Source: Basidiobolus meristosporus CBS 931.73 (taxonomy: Eukaryota > Basidiobolomycota > Basidiobolomycetes > Basidiobolales > Basidiobolaceae). From it: DNA of 64,000 bases. Positions within the stretch are counted from its first letter, which is position 1, and each line of letters starts with the position of its first letter. The notes beneath the pieces are model-generated. The model made no database searches. It saw only the letters and a list, made by a program, of their open reading frames with translations, and was not told where the DNA came from. The position numbers were made by a program, and so were the translations under genes. Of this stretch, positions 12,360 to 21,664 are shown piece after piece. The stretch spans positions 1-64,000 of the forward strand of contig MCFE01000042.1 in the NCBI GenBank assembly GCA_002104905.1, given 5' to 3'.

Positions 12360-12843
12360 TGTCTAGATACTATAACCAAACTGCTTCGCAGATCAGTTTA
12401 ACAACAGGTCCTTGATCAGTTCTCAACCAGATTTGCAATGTGTGGCTTGATGTGGCGTCATTGGGCTGATCAGTTTGTCATGTCACAATGGGACCATACT
12501 TACAAGATTGAGTGGGGGGATACGACGGAAGACGTGACTGGGTGCTTGAGGCTATCTAAGGTATACGCCAGATATTCAGCAGCCTAGAATAACTCATTCA
12601 TCTCATCAGTCGATGGTTCGATTGATATGGTAATGGCGACCATGCATCTTTATTGCCAAATCGGCTCGTTAGTCCGCTCGTGCAATGGTCCCACTTCTTT
12701 GACTGTCACTTTGCTTTGGCAGCCTTACTAACCTCCAGCTATTTCTCCGAGAGCAGCCGACTGCCGATGGCTGGCCTCAGCAAAGCCTGACTATTTAATG
12801 GCTGCCTATCTCCCTAGTTGAGACTCAGCTTTCCCAGTTAACC

Positions 12844-13549
12844 ATGAAATTCCTTGCAGTCATCCAAGCAGCCCTCCTGACCTTCACCAGTGGCAGCCTC
12901 TCCTGTCAGCGTTGGAGCAACCAAGGATCTCTACAAGAGACTGAATGTCAACGACACCGTATTCCTGATGCTCGACCATCAAGCGGGACTGATGTCCATG
13001 GTGGATGACTGGCAGTCGAATGAGTTCAAGGCCAATGTTCTGGGCCTGGCCGAGGCATCCTCGTTGCTGGACATCCCGGTAGTGCTCACCTCGAGCATTG
13101 AGGACGGGCCCAACGGACCCCTGATGCCCGAGGTAAAGAGCCTCCTCAAGAACGCGGTTTACGTCCCTCGCAAAGGGGAGATCAATGCCTGGGACAACGC
13201 TGACGTGGTCAAAGCAATCGAGGCAACCGGCAGAAAGCAGATCGTGATGGCAGGAATAGTCACGGATGTGTGCGTAACCTTCCCCGCTCTGTCCGCTGTG
13301 CAAGAAGGCTACGAGGTGTTCGCAGTGCTCGATGCGTCCGGGACGTTCAACCAGGGGGTTCGCGATTCCTCGTTGGCGCGCATGGTCCAGGCGGGTGTCC
13401 AGCCCATGAACTTCTTCTCTACAGTGTGTGAATTGGCCCGTGACTGGAGACACTTTGCCGATGGCAGTCTCGGTGCACTCTTTGCCAAGTACATCCCTGA
13501 CTACAAGAACCTGATGACCTCCTACTCTGCGTTTGCCAAATCTCAGTAA
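12844..13549 (+). pseudogene. YcaC-like cysteine hydrolase copy 3, one frameshift
   Basis: Promoter, ATG, leader codons and stop match the intact copy. A single extra A at about 12889, within the signal peptide, throws the rest out of frame; from 12890 the mature protein (VAASPVS to the stop) is fully open, 219 codons, with Asp, INAWDN and the nucleophile Cys all kept. No alternative ATG would restore a secreted product. If the extra base is a sequencing error, this is a working second gene. Confidence 0.8.
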
Positions 13550-14504
13550 GCAAATTGCATCAGACCAAGTATCTCACTCTTGCTTCCCCAAAAGTGCCGC
13601 ACAAGTTGTTCAATAAAGCTTGAAAGTTGGGTTCCAATATTACCAGTAACTGTTTCGTAGTCATCATAGTTGATCCGTATAATATGTTCAGTTCCTGAGC
13701 CGATTTACACATAACATGCAACTCTCAATTTGTTTGAAATGTGTTCCGGACTTGGCTTTATTATGCTTACTGCGTTGTGTCAAGAATCGATGGGACGTTA
13801 ATAAACGGCCCTTTCTCTTCGGATAGATGTTGTATATGTATATATGTATGGATATATATATATATATTATGCTCAACCCCAGCAAGTAATACAGGTAAAC
13901 GAGCAAGCGCGACATAATCAGCAATATTTTCCATGGCCGACCTACTATTTTAGCTGGTTTGATCGCACCATATCGACATGCACTAGATACAATCCATTAT
14001 ACTAGACGGCTGCTATATCGGACTGCCTCAGCTGATCCTCTTCATAGACTGGCCAAAGCAAAGCTTCATCGATTGGCCAGTGTTGTGACAGTATGCAGAT
14101 TTGAGCTGGCAATTCATTCGCCACTCACCGAGCAAATTGACAGTAAATAAGCGCAATATTTATCCTACGCCAATGCACCCATTTGGTAAAACGATCCAAA
14201 AGCCGGTATCAGGATGGTGACAGAAAGGTGATCAGAGTGGCGAAATGGCGATCTACTGGACCGTGTCCACTCTGAGAGCAATTCAAATGAATCGAAATAT
14301 TCGCTGTAGGGTGCGGATGACAAATGTCCATGGTGGGGACCAGCCTGATACCCTACAGTGTCGGAAAAGCTTTCCTAATGCTCTGTAAGGCACTTAGGGT
14401 TGTGTAACGGAACATCACTGAATGCTACATGCTCTGTAGAATGGTCGGATCCGATGACCGACGTGAGAAGAAGTCGCCAAGCTGTTCTGACTGTTCGTTG
14501 CAAC

Positions 14505-15957
14505 ATGAAAGCCCTTAGCACCTTGCTCCTTGTTCTATCCGTCACTGGCAGCTTGGCGGGATCGTTACTCTCAGATGATGTATCCCGGTGTCTGTACACC
14601 CTTCCCCGCGAGAAAGTCTTCCTTCCTGGTCATGTTAGATACGACTAGGCAAGATTCAACTAGAATGATAGGCTCTCCGAGGTTTCCCCTGCTGTGATTG
14701 TTCGCCCTACACACACGCAAGACGTGGCACTCGCCGTGAGGTGTGCCAACAAAAGCGGCCTGAAAGTTGTTGCTCGCAGTGATGGCCACGATTATGAGGG
14801 CTACGGCCTCGGTGGCGAAGACGGCAAGATGGTCATTGATTTCGTGAACATGCACAAAACCCAGTTTGACGACAACAATCGCACCGTGTCAGTCGAGGCC
14901 GGCCAGTTGGTGGGCAGGCTCTTGCATTTTCTGTGGAAAGAGTGTGGTGCAGGCCTCCCACATGGTAGTGAGCCAGAGATTTGGGTTGGTGGCCATACTC
15001 TTGGCGGTGGTTACGGCCTGTATAGTCGCCTTCACAGACCAAAGCTGGATAGGGTGGAGTCTATGGAGGTTGTCACCGCCACCAGGGATGTTGTTGTTGT
15101 CAGCAAAGACAAGAACAAAGACCTATTCGGTGTTCTGTTGGGCGCAGGTCCACAGCTCCTACGGTGTAGTGACAAGGTTTCAATTCCGCTACTTCCATGC
15201 GCCTACCAGGTTCCCGGTATTTTCACTCACATAGCCCACTAGCCCTGGGAACTTCAGCGATGTGCTTATTGGGGTGCAAGAATGGTATGCCAGCAACCCG
15301 GTCAAGGAAATCACCGCCATCTTCCACATCCTACCCGGAGGCTCTATCCGCGTGTCTGGCACAATCCTCACTGACAACACCCAGAAACAGGCGAAGCTAT
15401 TCCGAGAGATCGTCGACAAACTTCCGTGGACAACTCTGATCACCAACCAAAAAATGAGCCTACCCGAGTCATTCTTGTATTTCGCTAGCAACGGTCCTAA
15501 CGTGGCGGTTGACGATTTGGCCAAGACCCAACGCAGATCAGTCAAAAGCTATTACAAAGCCAAGTCTGGCTACTTGGTCAAGCCGGTGACCAAGGAGGTG
15601 GCAAGAAAAGTCTATGACATCATGAGCTCGATTGACGGCCAGGCGTTTATTATGTTCGGCATGCAAGGGGGACAGACCGGCAAGCACTCGGCTCACGCCA
15701 TCTCATTTGTCCACCGCGATACCATATCCAGCATCCAAATTGGAGTCTTCAATGCCACACGTCTCCCTTGGCTCCACGAGATCTACAACACACTCCAACC
15801 TGACTTCCCCCAAGGCTACCAAAAATACATTGACCATGACGAGAAGGGCTGGAAGAAGGCCTACTACGGGGACAACTTTGATAGACTGGTTCGCATCAAG
15901 AACAAATATGACCTCAGGAATGTCTTCCAATTTGCACGAAGCATTCCATTGAACTAG
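14505..15957 (+). pseudogene. Berberine-bridge-type FAD oxidoreductase, copy B (broken)
   Basis: Colinear with copy A: signal peptide, SDGHDYEGYG FAD motif, VGGHTLGGG, and a C-terminal BBE domain ending in RSIPLN. In-frame TAG codons at 14646, 14661 and 15232 are at exactly the same three codons as in copy A, so they predate the duplication or were spread by conversion. Copy B lacks A's extra base before the VGGH motif but has its own extra C at about 15150. GSEP again stands where many family members have the second FAD-linking Cys. Outside these breaks codon positions are well kept, suggesting recent loss or residual expression. Confidence 0.85.
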
Positions 15958-16000
15958 AAAATAACGTATACAGCTAGAACACCATGATTATCATAGAATA

Positions 16001-17515
16001 GATTTAGTATTTGAGTTTTAATGATGAGTTCGTACTGTGGAGAAAACTGAGTGCTAGGTTTAACATATCTTAACCCAGTGCCCCACACCTGATGGACGAA
16101 GTTCCACTCAAAGATGTAAAATGTCATAGGCAGCAGGTTATCCAGAAGTAGATATGTCTTTTACTGACTGAGCAAATTGAATATGAAGGGTGTCAATATT
16201 TGGCATATAAATTATGACTTTGCCACTCCAAATTTTTATAGATACCATTAATACATGATCAGCTTTGTAAAGAAAGAGGATTGAGAAGCTTGGAGGAAGA
16301 TATAAGGATAGAATCAAGTGCTTGATTTGGATCTTAATTATCTATATATCTTAGTATGGCACATTTTTAGTATTAATTTTCCCTAAGAAAAAAATTTATG
16401 AAAAGGCCAGCAGAATACTGTCATTATATTAGTTGAATCCAAGTTGTTCAAAATGATAACTTCTAATATCTTAGGTACCAGCTGCTGGGCAGACAAGCAG
16501 ACACATTTTCCGGGAAGTGACCAAGCCAACTACTTCCACCAAAAACCGCAACTGAAGATTTGAAAGAAAAACACCAGCTGAAAATCAGATGAATTCCAAG
16601 TTTGAGATTTTTCATAGGATTTATTACTTACAAGCTTTAAAATAATAATGCATGATACTTGTCAATTCTTGAAAATAGTGAATACACTGAAAGCTCTGAG
16701 ATTTATCCAACTTTCCAAAGACTGCAAACTTTGCATACAACTTCTGGTGAGCTCATTCAGAATCCTCTTTTAATCAATGATATACATTTCACTGGAAAGT
16801 ACAAATACTTATTTCTTTCAATAAAATGGCAAACAAAATGACATGCTTTCTTTATAGTACTTCAAACCAATGCCATTTTCAACAAGGGCATTCATTAGTA
16901 TCTAGCAAGCAAATTGTATAGGTGCAAATGTAAAAGAACTACTGTAAATAAATTTCTTGGGGGCAGGATTTAGACATAAGAAATTTTTGTCATATGGATT
17001 TTGGTGATGTTGGAGATGATTGGGAGTACAGTAAATTAGGTACATTTTACCTCATGATTTATTGAATGTAAAAGCTTAATACTTTTACTACACATAGAGT
17101 GTGTTTTGGAGGCCCTGAAAATATGTGAAGAGTCAGGGGTCTTTTGGACAACTTTGAGTACCTGATATATTGGTGAAAGTAAGCTTAATAATTTAGTGTA
17201 TTAATACAGTAAGGAATCATAACTTGTAAGTTCTGAACATGTATCTCCAATATACCGATTATTTGGTATGAATCAATGATTGTATTACACAAATGGGTCA
17301 TAGTTATATAAATTCTTCTCCAAAACAATCATAATGTTTCCGGTTGATCAGCCAAATATTCACAGAAGCGAGTGTTGGTATTTCTAATCGCCAAATTAAA
17401 TGATACATACATAATTAGATAAATGTAACATATGAGCATCCGAAAGTATAGTCTAATTCTCATTGATTGATTTTTAGAACTTGTTCTCATTAATTTCGTG
17501 ATTGATTTTTAGCAA
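16001..17515. other. AT-rich region without recognisable genes
   Basis: About 1.5 kb of strongly AT-rich sequence. The one 60-codon open frame (16659-16841) has no recognisable domain. Probably decayed non-coding or transposon-derived DNA, but no element could be identified. Confidence 0.4.
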
Positions 17516-17905
17516 TTGTTGACCAGTGATTCTAGCCTCAAGTCCTTCGCCTCCAATTTCATCAGCACAATTAAATCTAGTATGTCGCACAGTGCTTCAA
17601 TCCTATTTCCAGGGGAAGATGGCTATCGTGAGGCTACCCTTCACTGGCCGGATATAGCGGTAGTGGTCCAACTATGTGGCTCTAGAGATGGTAAATTCAA
17701 TTTAACCCGATCCACGCTTATTTATTGATGTAAAGGTTAAATCGTCAAGCCAATATGGAGTTATGCTTGCTACTGTATCAGGTGCTCACTATATTCAGCA
17801 AGAGGGGATTGCTCGATATTACATTATGTCACATTACAAGAAAGCTGTCAAGGTCAAGTATCAATTTTCTGTGGTGAGTACTAAGAATGGGTTCGACGAG
17901 TGTTG
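17516..17905 (+). pseudogene. Possible relic of an FAD-binding (PCMH-type) oxidase
   Basis: The frame from 17516 reads ILFPGEDGYREATLHW, then VVVQL, which resembles the start of the FAD-binding domain of secreted fungal oxidases (PGEDGY-EAT-RW, then VV-P). Further down another frame gives SSQYGVMLATVSGAHY, comparable to the following G-(G/A)-H segment. Nothing downstream continues the fold, and stops separate the parts. The similarity is short, so this is a tentative call; it is a different family branch from the BBE copies. Confidence 0.35.
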
Positions 17906-18230
17906 GTAGAAGGTATGGCTTTGAATCATTTGGAAGTTGAAAAGATCCATATAGCACTTGTCCTGCCTCAACAACCATGACCTGCACCTTCAAAACTTAT
18001 GATCATACTTCCTCCATGAAGAATAACTTATTTCTGGTACAAACTCAAGACTCTGCCTAACAACAAATAGCAAAGCTCTAGTCAAAGGGACAGCTACCTA
18101 CGCGACCAAGTGCACAATTACCAAATTAGAATAAACCAGTCAAACGACTGTAAATAGAATTTACGTAATGTTGATTGACTACCTTCATAACTATTTCGAA
18201 CTTCGTCACAATGAATGACCTGACGCTTAT

Positions 18231-18256
18231 CACGTGCTGGATCCTACATGACGTCA
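18231..18256 (+). promoter_or_regulatory. E-box (CACGTG) and CRE (TGACGTCA) upstream of VAM7
   Basis: Two perfect palindromic bHLH and bZIP type sites lie 18 nt apart: CACGTG at 18231-18236 and TGACGTCA at 18249-18256, 89-114 nt before the VAM7 ATG. A bHLH site of this kind (TCACGTG) also marks lysosomal genes in animals; a link to vacuolar regulation here is inference. Confidence 0.45.
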
Positions 18257-18344
18257 TATGGGTTCGCTCCTCCCTGATTACTTATACACCAACACTCCCA
18301 TCTTTGGAGCAGCAAATCTACAGTAATTCCAGTAACTTTCTTCC

Positions 18345-19403
18345 ATGCGCATTCTAATCACTTCAGTAGAAGAACGACGTATACCCAGTAAACACATAGT
18401 ATATAGACTGGAGATAAAAGAGGGAGTGCGTGGTTGGGTAGCCTACCATCGATATCAGGATTTCGACAGTCTACATCGAGTCCTTAGTAAAAGATTCCCT
18501 GGTGTACAGCCACCGGCCACGTTACCGCCAAAGCATTCCCTATTCAACAGAAGCACCGCTGGGATAGGCTCTGAGTTTATTGAGAACAGACGCGAGCTTT
18601 TAGAGATATATTTGAATGCCATTCTGCAGGATGCTTCAGGAGAATGGAGGGAAAGTGAAGAGTTCAGCAAGTTTTTGGAGACCCCGAGAATAAAACATGT
18701 TGACATCCTGAACATTACTTCGGAAGACTGGCTTGACGAACTGAAACAGATTGAAAAGGGAATTCGTGAAGCTAGAGCTGCCCTCGCCAAACGTGACGCT
18801 CTGAGACAAGACAAACAGGTATCAGCCGCCCACAGAGCGACCTTGGAGGCTAAGAACGCACTGACACCCTTGGACACGAGGATCGTTGGACTTGAAGATG
18901 CACTCAAGGCTATGGGCAATAAGCGTGGTGACCAAGTGATTCTTAGCAGCGGCGAGTTATCCAGGCGAATGGACATGCTGAATAGAGTGAAAGACGAGAA
19001 GTCGGTGCTCACCAAGCTGTGTCATGTCAGCATGGGTTCAGTTTCAGAAGCGGGGACCTCTCTTCTAGCCCCGCCCACACCTACTCACCCAAAGGTCACA
19101 CCAAACACACCGAAAGGCTCCACCAGAGTGTTCGGGAACACCCGAGCTCTTCCGCAAGAGACAGAAGCGACCGCGGGGAGAAACAATGATGAGCTTCTAA
19201 CCTTTCAGCAGCAACTGATGCAAAACCAGGATCAAAATCTAGACGATTTCTCCACAATACTTCAACGACAGAAACAGCTTGGCCTCACCATTCATCAAGA
19301 GCTGGAGTCCCAAAATCGACTCCTCGAAGAGTTGGATGACCAAGTGGATCGAAGCGGCTCCAAATTGAAGCGTGCGTCGAAGCAGCTAAAACAAATCAAT
19401 TGA
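18345..19403 (+). CDS. Vacuolar Qc-SNARE with PX domain (VAM7-like)
   Basis: An intronless 352-residue protein. Residues 1-115 form a PX phosphoinositide-binding domain (YHRYQDFDSLHRVL, then PPK and the RRELLEIYL helix), residues 120-235 are helical linker, and residues 285-350 form a SNARE helix with the central Gln in LESQNRLLEEL. This domain order is that of yeast Vam7, which has no membrane anchor and is drawn to PI3P membranes to pair with vacuolar SNAREs in homotypic fusion. No transmembrane segment follows the SNARE motif, as expected for Vam7 and unlike syntaxin 8. The ATG at 18345 opens directly on the PX domain. An E-box and a CRE lie just upstream. Confidence 0.88.
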   Translation: MRILITSVEERRIPSKHIVYRLEIKEGVRGWVAYHRYQDFDSLHRVLSKRFPGVQPPATLPPKHSLFNRSTAGIGSEFIENRRELLEIYLNAILQDASGEWRESEEFSKFLETPRIKHVDILNITSEDWLDELKQIEKGIREARAALAKRDALRQDKQVSAAHRATLEAKNALTPLDTRIVGLEDALKAMGNKRGDQVILSSGELSRRMDMLNRVKDEKSVLTKLCHVSMGSVSEAGTSLLAPPTPTHPKVTPNTPKGSTRVFGNTRALPQETEATAGRNNDELLTFQQQLMQNQDQNLDDFSTILQRQKQLGLTIHQELESQNRLLEELDDQVDRSGSKLKRASKQLKQIN

Positions 19404-19408
19404 CGTCT

Positions 19409-19437
19409 CCCACATCCCACATCCCACATCCCACATC
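19409..19437 (+). repeat. Short CCCACAT tandem repeat
   Basis: About four copies of a 7-base unit begin a few bases after the VAM7 stop, in the 3' UTR. Confidence 0.8.
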
Positions 19438-19686
19438 CTGCCCCATGCACATGGACGTGTTTCCCACCAATTCCATATACTGCATCACCGCTTCCTGTAA
19501 TAACTGGCCTTTATTCATCTATATGTACATCATGCATTTTTCTTTTAAACAAGCACTAGCCATTGAAATATATTACTATTTACCTCATCATGCGCGTATC
19601 ATGTACATGAAAGCGTGGTCGCAAGGGGCGTGGAACAAGCTTCGCAAACCCATAGCGAAAGCCCCATGTGTCAAATACTGATCGAC

Positions 19687-19938
19687 TCATTTTACCGGGT
19701 TATTCAACAGTGTGGGCGGCGATGGAGGTGGGAACATGAAGATGTTTTCCGATTGCTCAATCGGTGGCGAACGAACGGGGGAGCGATCATACTCTTCGGA
19801 GGAATGCGTGAGGTAGACTTTCTCAAATCTACTGAATCGAACCGATTTCGAGCTGTTGGGTGAGCAACTTTCACCGCTAACCTCTGGGAGGATTTGGGTG
19901 TCAATGGTGACGGGGTATTTGTTCTTCAGGGAGATCAT
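19687..19938 (-). CDS. Small conserved-motif protein with VRFS and EYDRSP
   Basis: An uninterrupted 83-codon frame with an ATG start and clear stop. Its centre carries KSVRFSRFEKVYLTHS followed by SSEEYDRSPVRSP. The KSVRF core looks like an RVxF protein phosphatase 1 docking motif, and THS-EYDR-P follows a short pattern seen in several otherwise unrelated fungal proteins. The flanks are Pro/Ser rich and likely disordered. No enzyme domain, leader or membrane segment is present. A TATTTATA box lies about 140 nt upstream. Function unknown; a PP1-binding or phosphoregulated adaptor is a guess from the motif only. Confidence 0.6.
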   Translation of the reverse strand: MISLKNKYPVTIDTQILPEVSGESCSPNSSKSVRFSRFEKVYLTHSSEEYDRSPVRSPPIEQSENIFMFPPPSPPTLLNNPVK

Positions 19939-20079
19939 GGCCGTTTATCTAGGGTTGGTGTGCGGGAATTCTATCGAGGCCTGCTCGAGGTAACGTGGGC
20001 TGATCGTGTTGACAGGATGGGAATAGTGAGAGATGATGGTTCAAGGAAGCTTTGATCGTTTGCCCAATGTCGGTGGTGG

Positions 20080-20087
20080 TATAAATA
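20080..20087 (-). promoter_or_regulatory. TATA-like box for the small VRFS/EYDR gene
   Basis: TATTTATA on the minus strand, about 142 nt before its ATG; spacing is longer than for most genes here, so tentative. Confidence 0.3.
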
Positions 20088-21613
20088 AGCACGTACAATG
20101 CGACAACATTCGAGGCTTCAAATGCAGCCGAACGAGCCAATGGTGGTCAGCCATCAGCCGTACTATATAGGGAAATTTGCTCACTCGGAATCTCCAAAGT
20201 TTCCATTCGGAAGATCAATCAGCTCCACAACATTCTCCTGAATGGCATTTATACAATGATGAGTTATCCAAACCAAGGAAATAACCAACATTGATGCAAG
20301 GATAGAGATGCGCATTCGTTGCACCGCCGTTGAGTTTCAGAATATGCCACTTCCTCACCACAACTCTCATTGGCCTCTAGAACGAAGATGTTTATAGATG
20401 CTTGCCCAGTGCAAATCAACCAAAGACCCACTAGATACAACTAAATTGATCATTGTTTTGGACAGTCCAGTTAGCCACATGGCCCTGGGATTGGCTCATG
20501 TGGACGAGCCGATTAGCCTAATAGAGCACGTCACGAGTGTCTGGCAATAATCCAATTAATGACCAACGTATCATAATCTAGATTCGACGAAACAACGATT
20601 AGCTTTTCCATGCTCTACATATATTAATGGGGAGCTCTATGGAGTTGGGCAGCCCAGATGCTGCTCTTGAAGTCCTTCGCATCAAATGAGTTGCTTTTTG
20701 GTGAGATTGGTTCTAATTAGAGGTATTCGTTCACACTGGCTTTAGTCACCGACGAAACATCGAGTGATTAATCGGTCGAAACATCGAATAGCACAGATCA
20801 TTCCGAGTCAAGTATTAAGAGAGAGCCAATTGTAGTTTTCTTAGTTATTGCATCCCAGGTGGTGCCGCTATTAATATCTTCTAGCGCAATAAAAATACAG
20901 GTTTCCGGAAATTATCGTGAAACTTGATCATCAGTATTGGCATGCAATAAATGTCAGTAATAATAGCAATATTTACATCTGCAACGGTTTCCATCATCAT
21001 GACCGTCTTTGACCTACAGACCATACACTGGCCATACATACGTACGTTGTTGAGAAGTCACTGCTTGGTCAGGATTCACTATATTTACAAAGAGCATTTA
21101 TGATGTCAGTGTTATGGTAAGAGAAGGTACCGTCATCCTTTTGGACCATCATGACTTTACTATAGGTGCTCAATTTTAGCTGGTATTGGGGATTCGAAAT
21201 ATACCGCACAATCCAGGTTTCCATGCACATTTGAGTTACATGCTTGTGGTGGTAAAAATAAGCACTCGCCATGATACTGCATAAGCGTTGGCCACAGGTA
21301 ATAATTATCTGGGTTAATCAAAGACAACCAAATTATCTAATATCGATAGTAGGCTCCAATAAAATGGAACAGAGATGGTTCTTTGCAACTTCGGTCACCA
21401 AGGTGATTATGTTCTAAAATTATATAGAACACACCAATGGATATTTTTACTAAACCAAGTGGCAAGACATGTGTTATTCTTAACGACTTCACGGGCTTCA
21501 GCTAAGCAGCAACGCAGGCTGCCAAGATTGTCTTCAGATAATTCAGAGTTGTTTTATTGAATGTGTGCATAGGTATTAATATGAACTCTTGGGAAAGACG
21601 GCTACACAGGATG
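20088..21613. other. Intergenic region, nothing recognised
   Basis: About 1.5 kb before the first repeat-protein gene. Short open frames (such as 21069-21272 on the minus strand) show no domain or splice partners. Confidence 0.4.
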
Positions 21614-21622
21614 TATTTAAAT
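21614..21622 (+). promoter_or_regulatory. TATA-like box of wall-protein gene A
   Basis: TATTTAAAT lies 43 nt before the ATG at 21665. The same nonamer stands 18 nt before the start of the paralog (25245-25253), supporting the chosen starts. Confidence 0.5.
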
Positions 21623-21664
21623 GAAGAGCACAACTGCTGTGGCATATCATTCTCCGTTTCCATT

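Larger units (their letters stand above)
12360..16000 (+). repeat. Direct repeat unit U3 (hydrolase plus oxidase)
   Basis: This is the second full copy of the 3.6 kb unit, colinear with 6205-9850. The spacer AT microsatellite near 13835-13868 differs slightly in length. Scattered base differences in the oxidase part indicate the duplication is not brand new. Confidence 0.92.
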
